Shown piece by piece: positions 42,085 through 50,489 of a stretch of 52,258 bases of DNA. The notes under the pieces were generated by a model, which searched no databases, was not told the origin of the DNA, and saw only the letters and a program-made list of their open reading frames with translations. Position 1 is the first letter of the stretch; every line of letters begins with the position of its first letter. The position numbers were made by a program, and so were the translations under genes. The stretch comes from an uncultured Campylobacter sp. (GTDB lineage Bacteria; Campylobacterota; Campylobacteria; Campylobacterales; Campylobacteraceae). The DNA lies in the NCBI RefSeq assembly GCF_938045345.1, contig NZ_CALIMS010000024.1, positions 1 to 52,258 of the forward strand. Direction: 5' to 3'.

Positions 42085-44082
42085 ATGAAAAAATACATAA
42101 TGACGCCGATTTATTACGTAAACGACGTCCCGCACATCGGTCACGCATACACGACGATCATCGCCGATACGATGGCTAGATTTTACCGCCTGCAAGGGCA
42201 CGAGGTCTTTTTTAAAACGGGCACCGACGAGCACGGCCAAAAGATCGAGGAGGCCGCGGCCAAACATGCTCAGAGCCCAAAGCAGTACGCAGACGGCGTG
42301 AGCGCTAAATTTAAAGACCTGTGGGACGAGTTTGACATCAGCTACGATATGTTTTCGCGCACTACCGATGCCGCGCACGAGGCGGCAGTGCAAAACGTAT
42401 TTCGCAAGATGTATGAAAAGGGCGACATTTATAAGGGCGAATACGAGGGCAACTACTGCGTAAGCTGCGAGAGTTTTTTCCCTTCCGCTCAGCTCATCGA
42501 CGGCGAGTATTGCCCCGATTGTGGCAAAAAGACTAAAATTTTAAAAGAGGAGAGCTATTTTTTCAGACTTAGCGCCTATGCAGACAGACTTTTAAAATGG
42601 TACGAGGATGAAAAGTGCATCCTTCCCCTAGGCAAAAAAAACGAGGTGATAAGCTTCGTAAAAAGCGGACTGAAGGATCTTTCGATCACGCGAACGGGCT
42701 TTGATTGGGGCGTTAAAATTCCGCCTGAACTAAACGATCCAAAGCATGTGATTTACGTTTGGCTGGACGCGCTGATGGATTATCTCAGCTCACTCGGGTT
42801 TTGTGCGGGCGGCGAGCGGATGGAGTATTGGAGCGACGCGCTGCACATCGTGGGCAAGGATATTTTGCGCTTTCACGCCGTTTATTGGCCTGCGTTTTTG
42901 ATGAGCCTGGGGCTAAATATGCCGCGCAGCGTCGCAGCTCACGGCTGGTGGACGCGCGATGGCAAAAAGATGAGCAAGAGCCTGGGCAACGTCGTGGATC
43001 CGCGTGAGGTCGCAAATGCCTACGGGCTGGAGCAGTTTAGGTATTTCTTATTGCGCGAGGTGCCGTTCGGTCAAGACGGCGATTTTTCGCAAAAAGCGAT
43101 CATAAACCGCGTAAATTCCGAGCTTGCCAATGAGCTTGGAAATCTCCTCAGCCGCATCGTCGGCATGAGCGCGAAATACTCGGACTACGCCATAAATTCC
43201 AAAGACGTGATGAAATTTTTCACCGCCGAGATCGAGGAAGCAAACTCCTATATGAGCGCCGCACTTAGCGCACTTGAGGAGGTCGCTACCAATAGATACT
43301 TGGAGGAGCTTTGGAGGGCGCTTGCTCTTGCGAACGCTTCGATCGCAAAATACGAGCCGTGGAATTTGATGAAAAACGGCGAGCAGGCCAAGGCGCTGGC
43401 TCTCGTCGCATTGGTTGCAAATATTTTGGCTAGCGTTGCCGTGCTGCTAAGCCCTGCGATGCCGAAGACGGCAGCACGTATCGCGGACACGCTCGGCTTT
43501 GAAATATCCACTCCGCTTTATGAGAAGCTAGTACTTCGCGGCGAAATTTTAGATTTTAAGGCCAAGCCGTGCGAGCCGCTTTTTACCAAGATTGATCACG
43601 AGCTAATGCCGAAGGCGGACTACGATAGACTGGACGGCGCTGTAAATTCTGCAAGCTGTTCGGGCGCAGACGCCACGGTAAAAGGCGCACCAAATTTAAA
43701 CGCAAACGCTTCCAGCTCGAACGCTACGGCGCAAGAAGCCCAAGGCGCGACATCTGAAGCGCAGATTAAAATCGATGATTTTAAAAAGTGCGTTATCAAA
43801 GTCGGTACGGTTTTGGAGTGCGAAAACATTGAGGGCAGCGAGAAGTTGTTGCGATTTATGATCGATTTGGGCGAGGAGAGACCGCGTCAAATCATCAGCG
43901 GTATCGCGAAATTTTACGATCCCGCCGCGCTTGTCGGCAAGCAGATCTGCGTACTGGCAAATTTAAAACCCGCTAAAATTTTTAAACATAGCAGCGAGGG
44001 CATGATTTTAAGCGCCGAGGACGGCAGCCTTACACTGCTTAGCACCCTCGCGCCCGTAAAAAACGGCGCGATCGTAGGTTAG
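42085..44082 (+). CDS. metG: Methionine--tRNA ligase
   Basis: Class I synthetase that charges tRNA-Met. VPHIGHAYT is the HIGH motif and KKMSKSLGN the KMSKS motif. The zinc knuckle has CVSCESFFP and CPDCGKK. After the anticodon domain comes an Ala/Ser/Asn-rich linker (about 515-560) that looks loose. It leads to a C-terminal tRNA-binding OB domain (KCVIKVGTVLECENIEGSEKLLRFMIDLG). 665 residues. AAGGAG precedes the ATG. The gene at 44085 follows with a two-base gap. Confidence 0.96.
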   Translation: MKKYIMTPIYYVNDVPHIGHAYTTIIADTMARFYRLQGHEVFFKTGTDEHGQKIEEAAAKHAQSPKQYADGVSAKFKDLWDEFDISYDMFSRTTDAAHEAAVQNVFRKMYEKGDIYKGEYEGNYCVSCESFFPSAQLIDGEYCPDCGKKTKILKEESYFFRLSAYADRLLKWYEDEKCILPLGKKNEVISFVKSGLKDLSITRTGFDWGVKIPPELNDPKHVIYVWLDALMDYLSSLGFCAGGERMEYWSDALHIVGKDILRFHAVYWPAFLMSLGLNMPRSVAAHGWWTRDGKKMSKSLGNVVDPREVANAYGLEQFRYFLLREVPFGQDGDFSQKAIINRVNSELANELGNLLSRIVGMSAKYSDYAINSKDVMKFFTAEIEEANSYMSAALSALEEVATNRYLEELWRALALANASIAKYEPWNLMKNGEQAKALALVALVANILASVAVLLSPAMPKTAARIADTLGFEISTPLYEKLVLRGEILDFKAKPCEPLFTKIDHELMPKADYDRLDGAVNSASCSGADATVKGAPNLNANASSSNATAQEAQGATSEAQIKIDDFKKCVIKVGTVLECENIEGSEKLLRFMIDLGEERPRQIISGIAKFYDPAALVGKQICVLANLKPAKIFKHSSEGMILSAEDGSLTLLSTLAPVKNGAIVG

Positions 44083-44084
44083 CG

Positions 44085-44897
44085 ATGAGGGCTCTAGCGC
44101 GCAAGGCTTCGAAGCTCGCTATCTACGGCGCGGCTGGGCTCTGCGCGCAAAAAAGCGGCGCTTCGGATAAAATTTTAAAGCTTTGCCGCGATTCCTCCCT
44201 TGCCGCAAAGATCGGCGCGGGCGGGCTTGTATGCGCCACGCCTTTGGTGCTAAAACTCGGCGCAGGAGTTGCTTTAAAATTTGCGGCGCGTAAAATTTTA
44301 ACGCTAGGCATTTGCGAGCTGTCGAAGTCTGCCGCTTTAAAATGTGCAAAGTTCGGCGCGCGCGCGGTCGCGCGCTCATTTTCACGCACCGATAAATTTA
44401 CGGACGAGTGCACGAAAAAATATGCGAGCGCGGATGGCGAGAGCTCTAAAGCAAGCGCCGCGTCGCGCAGAAAGCGCACGGCAAGCGTTTCTAGCGAGAG
44501 CATTAAAAAGGACGCCTCGCTTTCCAAATTCGATTCCGCTAAAAAAAATACAGCAACAAAAAGCGCGCCCGCTAAAAAATCCGCACCTAGCGCAAAATCT
44601 GCATCGACCGCTAAAAGTGTCGCGCCCGCTGCAGCTTCCGTATCTGTCGCAAAATCAGCGTCCGTAAAAAGCGCCGCGCAAAATAAAATTTCCGCAGCTA
44701 GCGTAAAATCGGCAGCGGCTAAAAATGCCTCTCGGAGGGCAAAATCTCGCCGCATCGCAAAAGATACTACTATGCTTGCTGTAATCGCCGCAAAAGAAGC
44801 CGCCGCGTCCGGCGCAACCTCCGCATCTACCGCAAAGCAGCCGCGCCGCGCCGCAAAGAGCGCGCCTGCCAAAAGCTCCGTCGCAGGAAAGTCGTAA
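44085..44897 (+). CDS. Basic Ala/Lys/Ser-rich protein with a hydrophobic N-terminal half
   Basis: 270 residues, not recognised. The first half (1-100) has Ala/Leu/Gly-rich segments (LAAKIGAGGLVCATPLVLKLG, GVALKFAARKILTLG) that could enter or lie on a membrane. The second half is low-complexity Ala-Lys-Ser with repeats such as SAPAKKSAPSAKSA, similar to histone H1-like bacterial proteins. The composition makes other frames look open too, but this one is two bases behind metG and its stop overlaps the next gene by one base. So it seems a true member of that operon. DNA or polyanion binding is a guess. Confidence 0.55.
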   Translation: MRALARKASKLAIYGAAGLCAQKSGASDKILKLCRDSSLAAKIGAGGLVCATPLVLKLGAGVALKFAARKILTLGICELSKSAALKCAKFGARAVARSFSRTDKFTDECTKKYASADGESSKASAASRRKRTASVSSESIKKDASLSKFDSAKKNTATKSAPAKKSAPSAKSASTAKSVAPAAASVSVAKSASVKSAAQNKISAASVKSAAAKNASRRAKSRRIAKDTTMLAVIAAKEAAASGATSASTAKQPRRAAKSAPAKSSVAGKS

Positions 44898-45886
44898 TGG
44901 TAAATTTATTAAATTTAACCCGCATCGTAAACGGAACGATGCTAAATAATCCCGCAATCTCGGCTGTCGAGAGCTTTGCAATTGAGCCCGCAAAGGTCGC
45001 GAAAAAGGGCGCTTTCATTGCACTCGGCGCAAACGAGCGCGACGTGCGCACCGCGATCGATAACGGCGCGTACGCGGTCATTTTCGATAACAATTTCAAG
45101 CCGCTTAACGACGAGATCGCCTTTATCAAGGTCGAAAATTTATGCTCGGCGCTCGTGCGACTGATAAAATTTTTAGGCGAGACGTGGCGGCACGGCTTCG
45201 TGCTGATAAACGAAGTGCAAAGCGAAATCCTGCGCTACACGAGCGTGCCGAAAAATTTGATGTTTGCGCCACGCAGCAAGGGCGAGCTTTTCATCAGCCT
45301 GATGAATGCCAAAGAGAAAAATACCTACTTCACCACCGACGGCGAGCTTTTGCAAAGTCTCGGTATCTCGCCCGTCACTATCCCTGCGAGCGACGATTTT
45401 AGGCTACTTTACGGCGGCTCGATATTTTACAGCAGCTTTGTTTTCGGCGGGCTTTATTATTCAAATTTAGTCTTTCCGCAGCTGTTTTTGCCCGAGCTGT
45501 GCGGCGTGATCGAGTATCTCTCGCGCAAAAATATACCCTTTAAATTTCAAAATTTAAGCGCATTCGGCCATTTCGAGCCGATTTTTGTGGATCGATTTTT
45601 TAACGTAAGCTTGCTTGGCGGCAGCTACCGCGCTTTTATCGCCGAAAGCGATCCTGAGCTTTTTGCGCGCGAGGCGGAGTTTTTGCGGGCAAAATTCCGC
45701 GAAAAAATTATCGTCTGCGCCAGCTGGGAGGATCGCTTGGACGGCACTAAGATCGACTTTCGCTTCAATAAGCTAAGCGCGCTAAAGAGCCTGCCCGAGT
45801 TTCACTACGCGCTGGTTTTTGCGGAAAAGAGCGCGATTTTGCAGCTTCTAAATCAAAAACCGCAAGAAAAAAATCTATTTTTTTAA
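44897..45886 (+). CDS. Conserved hypothetical protein with a MurF/MurE-N-like domain
   Basis: 329 residues. The first 90 resemble the N-terminal UDP-substrate domain of Mur ligases: an ID/VES strand, then V..GAFIALGANERD, AIDNGAYAVIFD. There is no ATP-binding GTNGKT loop and no Mur central domain after it. The rest has a pattern of alternating strands and helices that I do not know. A gene of this kind next to metG is, as I recall, usual in Campylobacter. It shares a base with the previous stop and is nine bases from the ubiD-type gene. Confidence 0.65.
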   Translation: MVNLLNLTRIVNGTMLNNPAISAVESFAIEPAKVAKKGAFIALGANERDVRTAIDNGAYAVIFDNNFKPLNDEIAFIKVENLCSALVRLIKFLGETWRHGFVLINEVQSEILRYTSVPKNLMFAPRSKGELFISLMNAKEKNTYFTTDGELLQSLGISPVTIPASDDFRLLYGGSIFYSSFVFGGLYYSNLVFPQLFLPELCGVIEYLSRKNIPFKFQNLSAFGHFEPIFVDRFFNVSLLGGSYRAFIAESDPELFAREAEFLRAKFREKIIVCASWEDRLDGTKIDFRFNKLSALKSLPEFHYALVFAEKSAILQLLNQKPQEKNLFF

Positions 45887-45895
45887 AGGTAGCGG

Positions 45896-47731
45896 ATGCA
45901 GAGCTTTGATGAAATTTTAAACGGAAATTTTTGGATAAAGAGGCTTTACGAAAATGGACTTTTGCGCGAGGTAAAGGAGCAGATCGGCACCGAGCTTGAG
46001 ATAGCGCACGCAAGCTATATCGAGGTTAAGCGCGAGCACTCGCAAGCGCTGCTTTTTACGAACGTACGAAATGCGCAGGGCAAACGGATGCCGCCTGTGC
46101 TAACCAATATTTTCGGCTCCTTCAAGGCGTTAAATTTAATCCTCGGCCACAAGCCCGACGAAATTGCCGCCGAGATTGAGAGTCTGCTAAAGCCGAAGCG
46201 TCCGCAAAGTTTCAGCGAAAAGCTTGATTTCTTGGCGCACTTAATCTCGCTACGTAAAATTTTTGTAAAGCGCCTTAACGGTCGCGGCGAGTGCCAGCAG
46301 GTCGCGCATCTGGGCGCTGACGTCGATTTGGGCGAGCTTCCAGTTCTTAAGACCTGGGAGGGTGACGGCGGCGCATTCATCACGATGGGGCAGGTCTATA
46401 CGAAGGATCTAAACTCGCAAACGCAAAATCTCGGTATGTATCGCCTGCAAATTTACGGGCGCGACCGCTTGGGGATGCACTGGCAGATACACAAAGACGG
46501 CGCGGGCTTTTTCGACGAATACCGCAAAGCGGGGCGCAAGATGCCCGTATCCGTGGCGATCGGCGGCGATCCGCTCTATATCTGGTGCGGCCAGGCGCCG
46601 CTGCCGAAGGGGGTTTTTGAGCTGCTGCTTTACGGCTTCATCCGCCGCAGCCCCGCTCGCCTCGTAAAATCGCTTACGAATGAAATTTACGTTCCAGAGG
46701 GTGCGGACTACGTGATCGAGGGCTTTGTCGATCCCGCCGTAAGCGAGCCTGAGGGGCCTTTCGGCGATCACACGGGATATTACACGCCGGTAGAGCCCTT
46801 TCCTGTAATGGAGGTTAGCGCGATCACGCACAAGCGCGCGCCCGTATTTCACGCCACCGTCGTAGGTAAGCCGCCGCTTGAGGATAAATTTATGGGGTAC
46901 GCGACCGAGCGGATCTTTTTGCCGCTGTTTCGCACGAGCGCGCCCGATCTGATCGATTATAAAATGCCCGAAAACGGCGTATTTCACAATCTGATTTTGG
47001 CCAAGATCGCCGTGCGCTACCCAGCTGCTGCCAAACAGATCATGCATGCGTTTTGGGGCGTGGGGCAGATGAGCTTCGTAAAACACGCCGTTTTCGTGCC
47101 GCAAGACGCGCCGAGCTTAGATGAGTATGAGGCGCTTACGAAGTATGTCCTAAACCGCATAGGTGCGCGCAGCCTCGTTTTTAGCGAGGGGGTGTGCGAT
47201 CAGCTCGATCACGCAAGCCCGAACTCCTGCTTCGGCGGCAAGCTCGGCATTGATGCGACGGTTGATCTAAGCTCGCAGGCGCCGCAAATTTTAAGCGACG
47301 AGGAGCTGCTTGCAAAATTTCAAAGCGAGGAGCCCGCTATTTTGGCGCTTAAGCAGCACTTTTGCGATACGAAAAACCCGCTCGTGCTGATAAACATAGA
47401 CAAAAAAGAGCTCGTGGAGCGGAGCTGGCGGCGGCTTTTGAAATTTAGCGAGAATTTTAAAATTTTGATTTTTACAGACGCGGGGAATGACGCGAGCAAC
47501 CTCTATATGAGCGTTTGGCGCATCGTAAATAGCATCGATGCGCTACGCGACGTGTTCGTGACGCAGGACGATCGCATCTGCATCGACGCTACGAGCAAGC
47601 ACGAATGGGAGGGTTATACGCGCAGGTGGCCGCAGGAGACGCTTTGCAGCCGCGAAGTCGTAGCAAGCCTCATAGAGCGCGGCATCGTGCAGGATGAACC
47701 TGAGCTATTTAAGAAATTTGAAATTTTTTGA
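45896..47731 (+). CDS. UbiD-family menaquinone biosynthesis decarboxylase
   Basis: 611 residues, the long form used in the futalosine route in this group. It probably decarboxylates a naphthoate late in menaquinone synthesis with prenylated FMN. Present are NVRNAQGKRMPPVLTNIFGS, MGMHWQIHKDGAGFF, IGGDPLYIWCGQAPLP, and the catalytic E..GPFGDHTGYYTP. MGYATERIFLPLFR and the later FWGVGQMSF are also family marks. AAAGGTAGC precedes the ATG. The pathway link with mqnE at 37125 is inference from function. Confidence 0.9.
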   Translation: MQSFDEILNGNFWIKRLYENGLLREVKEQIGTELEIAHASYIEVKREHSQALLFTNVRNAQGKRMPPVLTNIFGSFKALNLILGHKPDEIAAEIESLLKPKRPQSFSEKLDFLAHLISLRKIFVKRLNGRGECQQVAHLGADVDLGELPVLKTWEGDGGAFITMGQVYTKDLNSQTQNLGMYRLQIYGRDRLGMHWQIHKDGAGFFDEYRKAGRKMPVSVAIGGDPLYIWCGQAPLPKGVFELLLYGFIRRSPARLVKSLTNEIYVPEGADYVIEGFVDPAVSEPEGPFGDHTGYYTPVEPFPVMEVSAITHKRAPVFHATVVGKPPLEDKFMGYATERIFLPLFRTSAPDLIDYKMPENGVFHNLILAKIAVRYPAAAKQIMHAFWGVGQMSFVKHAVFVPQDAPSLDEYEALTKYVLNRIGARSLVFSEGVCDQLDHASPNSCFGGKLGIDATVDLSSQAPQILSDEELLAKFQSEEPAILALKQHFCDTKNPLVLINIDKKELVERSWRRLLKFSENFKILIFTDAGNDASNLYMSVWRIVNSIDALRDVFVTQDDRICIDATSKHEWEGYTRRWPQETLCSREVVASLIERGIVQDEPELFKKFEIF

Positions 47732-48052
47732 GGGCGCGGGGCGGAATTTCGCACGGATTTGAAATTTTAAAATTTAGCTTTGGTTTTAAGGGCTGCACAT
47801 TAAATTTAAAATAAATTTATTTGAATTTATGTGTTTAAGCGGTGAAATTTTGTAAAATTTTCAATGGTAGAAATAGCAAAATTTTTAAAATCTTTATAAA
47901 ATTTGCAATAGCTAGATTTAGGAAGTATAAACGTATTGCGTATTTAGGATATGCCACAAATCCGAAGTCGGACGGGTTCGTGCGCCAAAGCAAAGTAAGC
48001 CAGCAGCTTAAAAGCTTTGAAATTTTAAAAATTTAAGGATCGTATAAATTTA
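47732..48052. other. Intergenic region, no gene called
   Basis: About 320 bases, AT-rich with many AAATTT words. A 64-codon frame (47842-48036) has a basic, Phe/Lys-rich sequence typical of random AT-rich DNA and no good ribosome site, so I leave it out. No response regulator gene is present before the kinase. Confidence 0.5.
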
Positions 48053-49294
48053 ATGAAAGTAAGATCGTCGATTTTTTACACCATCACGTTCATCTTCGCG
48101 CTCGCTGCCGTGGGCGTTTCGCTCGCTCTACTCTGGCTCATTGGCTACGATCAGCAAAACTACACCCGCGAGCTAAACTCCAAATACTCCATCGTTGCGC
48201 GCGCGAACCTATATCAGATGAGTAAGCTCATCAGCGATGTCGAATACGAACGGCAGGTCGCGAATTTCGAGTTTTCGACTATCCGCGATGAAGCCAAGCG
48301 CGATGAGATCATCAAAGGCGCTGAAATTTTAGATAGCATCTCCGCAGACATCGGCTCTGCTGATATCCTGCTTTTTAAACGTAAGCACTACCTAAAGATT
48401 ACTCACGCTGGCGAGACGCGGCTTTTAAACGACAAGGATTATCAGCCTTACCGCTACGATATTTTCAAAGCGATCTACGGCGTCATTTTGGCGATCATCC
48501 TGCTTGCGTATATATTTATCATCCGCAAAATTCGCCCTCTTCGCAAGCTTAAGCGCCAGATCGATAAATTTGCTAAAGGCGATCTTCAGATCAAGGACGT
48601 AAGCGTAGGAAACGACGAAATTTCCGAGGTTTCGCACGCATTTTATGAGGCGGTCACGCAGATAAATAAGCTTAACGAATCGCGCCATCTGTTTTTGCGA
48701 AACATAATGCACGAGCTCAAAACCCCCATCACAAAGGGTCGCATCGCCGTTGAGATGATCGAGCACGGCAAAAATCAAGAGCGCCTCATCTCGGTCTTTG
48801 AGCGGCTAGAGAGCCTAATCAACGAATTTGCGGCGGTCGAGCGCGCGACTGCGGGCACGGCGCTAATCGAACGCGGAATTTTTTCAATGGATGAAATTTT
48901 AAAAGAAGCGCTTAGTATCGCAATGATCGAGCCCGGCTGCGTCACGCTGCAAAATCCGCTAGGCCTGAGCTTAAACGTCGATCTGAAGCTATTTTGCGTC
49001 GCGGTGAAAAATTTAATCGACAATGCCGTCAAATACGCCTCAGACGGTAAAATTTTAATCCGCCTAAACGCCGAAACGATGGACTTCGTAACGCTAGGCG
49101 AACCGCTACAGAAGGATTTTAGCTACTACAAAGAGGCCTTCGTCAAGGGCACGAACGCTAAGCAAAGCTTCGGCCTAGGGCTTTACATCGTCGATAATAT
49201 CGCCAAGGCGCACGGGCTAAAATTTACGTACTATCACAAGGATGGTAAAAATATTTTTAGCTTTTTAAATTTAGAAAAGGTTATCGCGATGTAA
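48053..49294 (+). CDS. ArsS-type sensor histidine kinase, without a neighbouring regulator
   Basis: 413 residues. Two membrane helices (about 8-28 and 140-160) enclose a periplasmic sensor domain. A HAMP-like linker (about 160-205) and a HisKA domain follow, with His220 in IMHELKTPITKGRIA. The ATP domain has the N box NLIDNAVKY and a G2 box FGLGLYIVD. The G1 box (D.G.G) is very short or missing (DFVTLGEPL), as in the ArsS class. ArsS relatives sense acid or related stress. Its partner regulator normally lies just upstream; here it does not. Confidence 0.85.
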   Translation: MKVRSSIFYTITFIFALAAVGVSLALLWLIGYDQQNYTRELNSKYSIVARANLYQMSKLISDVEYERQVANFEFSTIRDEAKRDEIIKGAEILDSISADIGSADILLFKRKHYLKITHAGETRLLNDKDYQPYRYDIFKAIYGVILAIILLAYIFIIRKIRPLRKLKRQIDKFAKGDLQIKDVSVGNDEISEVSHAFYEAVTQINKLNESRHLFLRNIMHELKTPITKGRIAVEMIEHGKNQERLISVFERLESLINEFAAVERATAGTALIERGIFSMDEILKEALSIAMIEPGCVTLQNPLGLSLNVDLKLFCVAVKNLIDNAVKYASDGKILIRLNAETMDFVTLGEPLQKDFSYYKEAFVKGTNAKQSFGLGLYIVDNIAKAHGLKFTYYHKDGKNIFSFLNLEKVIAM

Positions 49295-49549
49295 GCCAGT
49301 CTTCACGAAATTATCACTTTCTACAAAGAATTTCGCCTCTCATAAGAATTCTTGTTTACATGGAATAATCTGTTTCGCTTTAAAATTTCACTTCTTGCTC
49401 TTAAAATCATGTTGCTAACTCACACCACGGAATTTATCCATATTACAGAAGTCGCCATGCTAAATTTATAGACATAAAAAATTCTATTTTTTAAGCATTC
49501 CCAAAAATTAATAGAAAATCTTGTTCATTTGCTATACTAAGCGCTAACA
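49295..49549. other. AT-rich gap before the autotransporter remnant
   Basis: About 255 bases with no gene. TTGCTATACTAAGCG near 49532 could be an old promoter (-10 TATACT) for the broken gene after it. Confidence 0.35.
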
Positions 49550-50489
49550 ATGAAATTCATTTTTTCTAAATTTAAGCTTATTTATAGCGAATATAAGGAA
49601 CATCGCGAACCCATAAGATTTAATGTTAAAGAAAACTAGCCAGGTCAATACGTAAATGCAACGGTAAGATCCAGTGTAGTGAGCCTAAATACTGAAGTCG
49701 AGACAGAACGACAGCTTTTTAATCGGGCAAAGTGTTATTAAACTCAAATACGTGATAGTCGTGATCAGTTATTGCGCCGTAAGCGATAAAGTAAATTCGA
49801 ACACAATCAATAATATGGGCGGCAGTGGATAAAACATACAGTCTACAACAAGGATGGCACGATTCGTGGCGGATTCAGTGAAGGTGGTAGCGTGAGGCTA
49901 TAGTAAAATATCATATTGGTAGCATAGTTTATGCGAACGCCGCTGGTAATACCGCAAGCGGCTTGGTTATAAAAATGCCATAAATATTATACCTGGAAGT
50001 GGAAGGTATCGGTGAGGGAGATGGCGATTGATTACACTATCATAGGTGGTATTATACTCATAATTTAGGTGTAAGCGTAGATGGAAACACTTTCCGTTTA
50101 ATACAATGAGTGGTATTATGGGAATGTTTATCTACGAGATGCAAATTTCGTTGTGAGATAATCAAATTGGTAGCCCTATCAATAATTTTACGTCTATGGT
50201 GATATCGTCGTAAGCAAATACACACATCATCATAAACTTTATTTCGGGTGAGGCAAATTATAACGAGGTCTTTTAATGGTAGTGCAATTACGATTTTTTT
50301 CAGCAGGCAAGCAGGCGCGGGTTAAATATACTCAACTATAATAAAATTTCCATTAATACAGGCTTTGTTGTTAGAGTATACGGCACACTTATGGATAAAT
50401 TATATACTATACGAGTGCTATGTAATATAAGATTAACGCGGCTAAAATTTACGTCGATACCACAAGTGATTCATATGGTCTACTAATAA
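49550..50489 (+). pseudogene. Eroded 5' part of an autotransporter gene
   Basis: No frame is open for long, but adhesin-like pieces follow one another in changing frames. An ATG at 49550 gives 29 codons (MKFIFSKFKLIYSEYKEH). From 49838 (frame 2) TVYNKDGTIRGGFSEGGSV ends at TAG. From 49906 (frame 1) HIGSIVYANAAGNTASGLV ends at TAA 49981. From 50429 (frame 2) KINAAKIYVDTTSDSYGLLI runs into the A-run at 50488-50492, where the next open frame begins. Such Gly/Asn/Ala repeats are usual in passenger domains. So I see several stops and at least three frame changes in about 900 bases. Base composition is more AT-rich than in the open 3' part. Confidence 0.6.

Noticed and set aside
44123..44872. Long open frame on the minus strand under the Ala/Lys/Ser-rich gene
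   Set aside because: It arises from the repetitive GCN/AAR codons of the plus-strand gene; no ribosome site, and its product is a biased Ala/Ser/Phe mixture.
47842..48036. 64-codon plus-strand frame before the kinase gene
   Set aside because: Phe/Lys/Ile-rich product typical of AT-rich noncoding DNA; no ribosome site and no resemblance to a response regulator.
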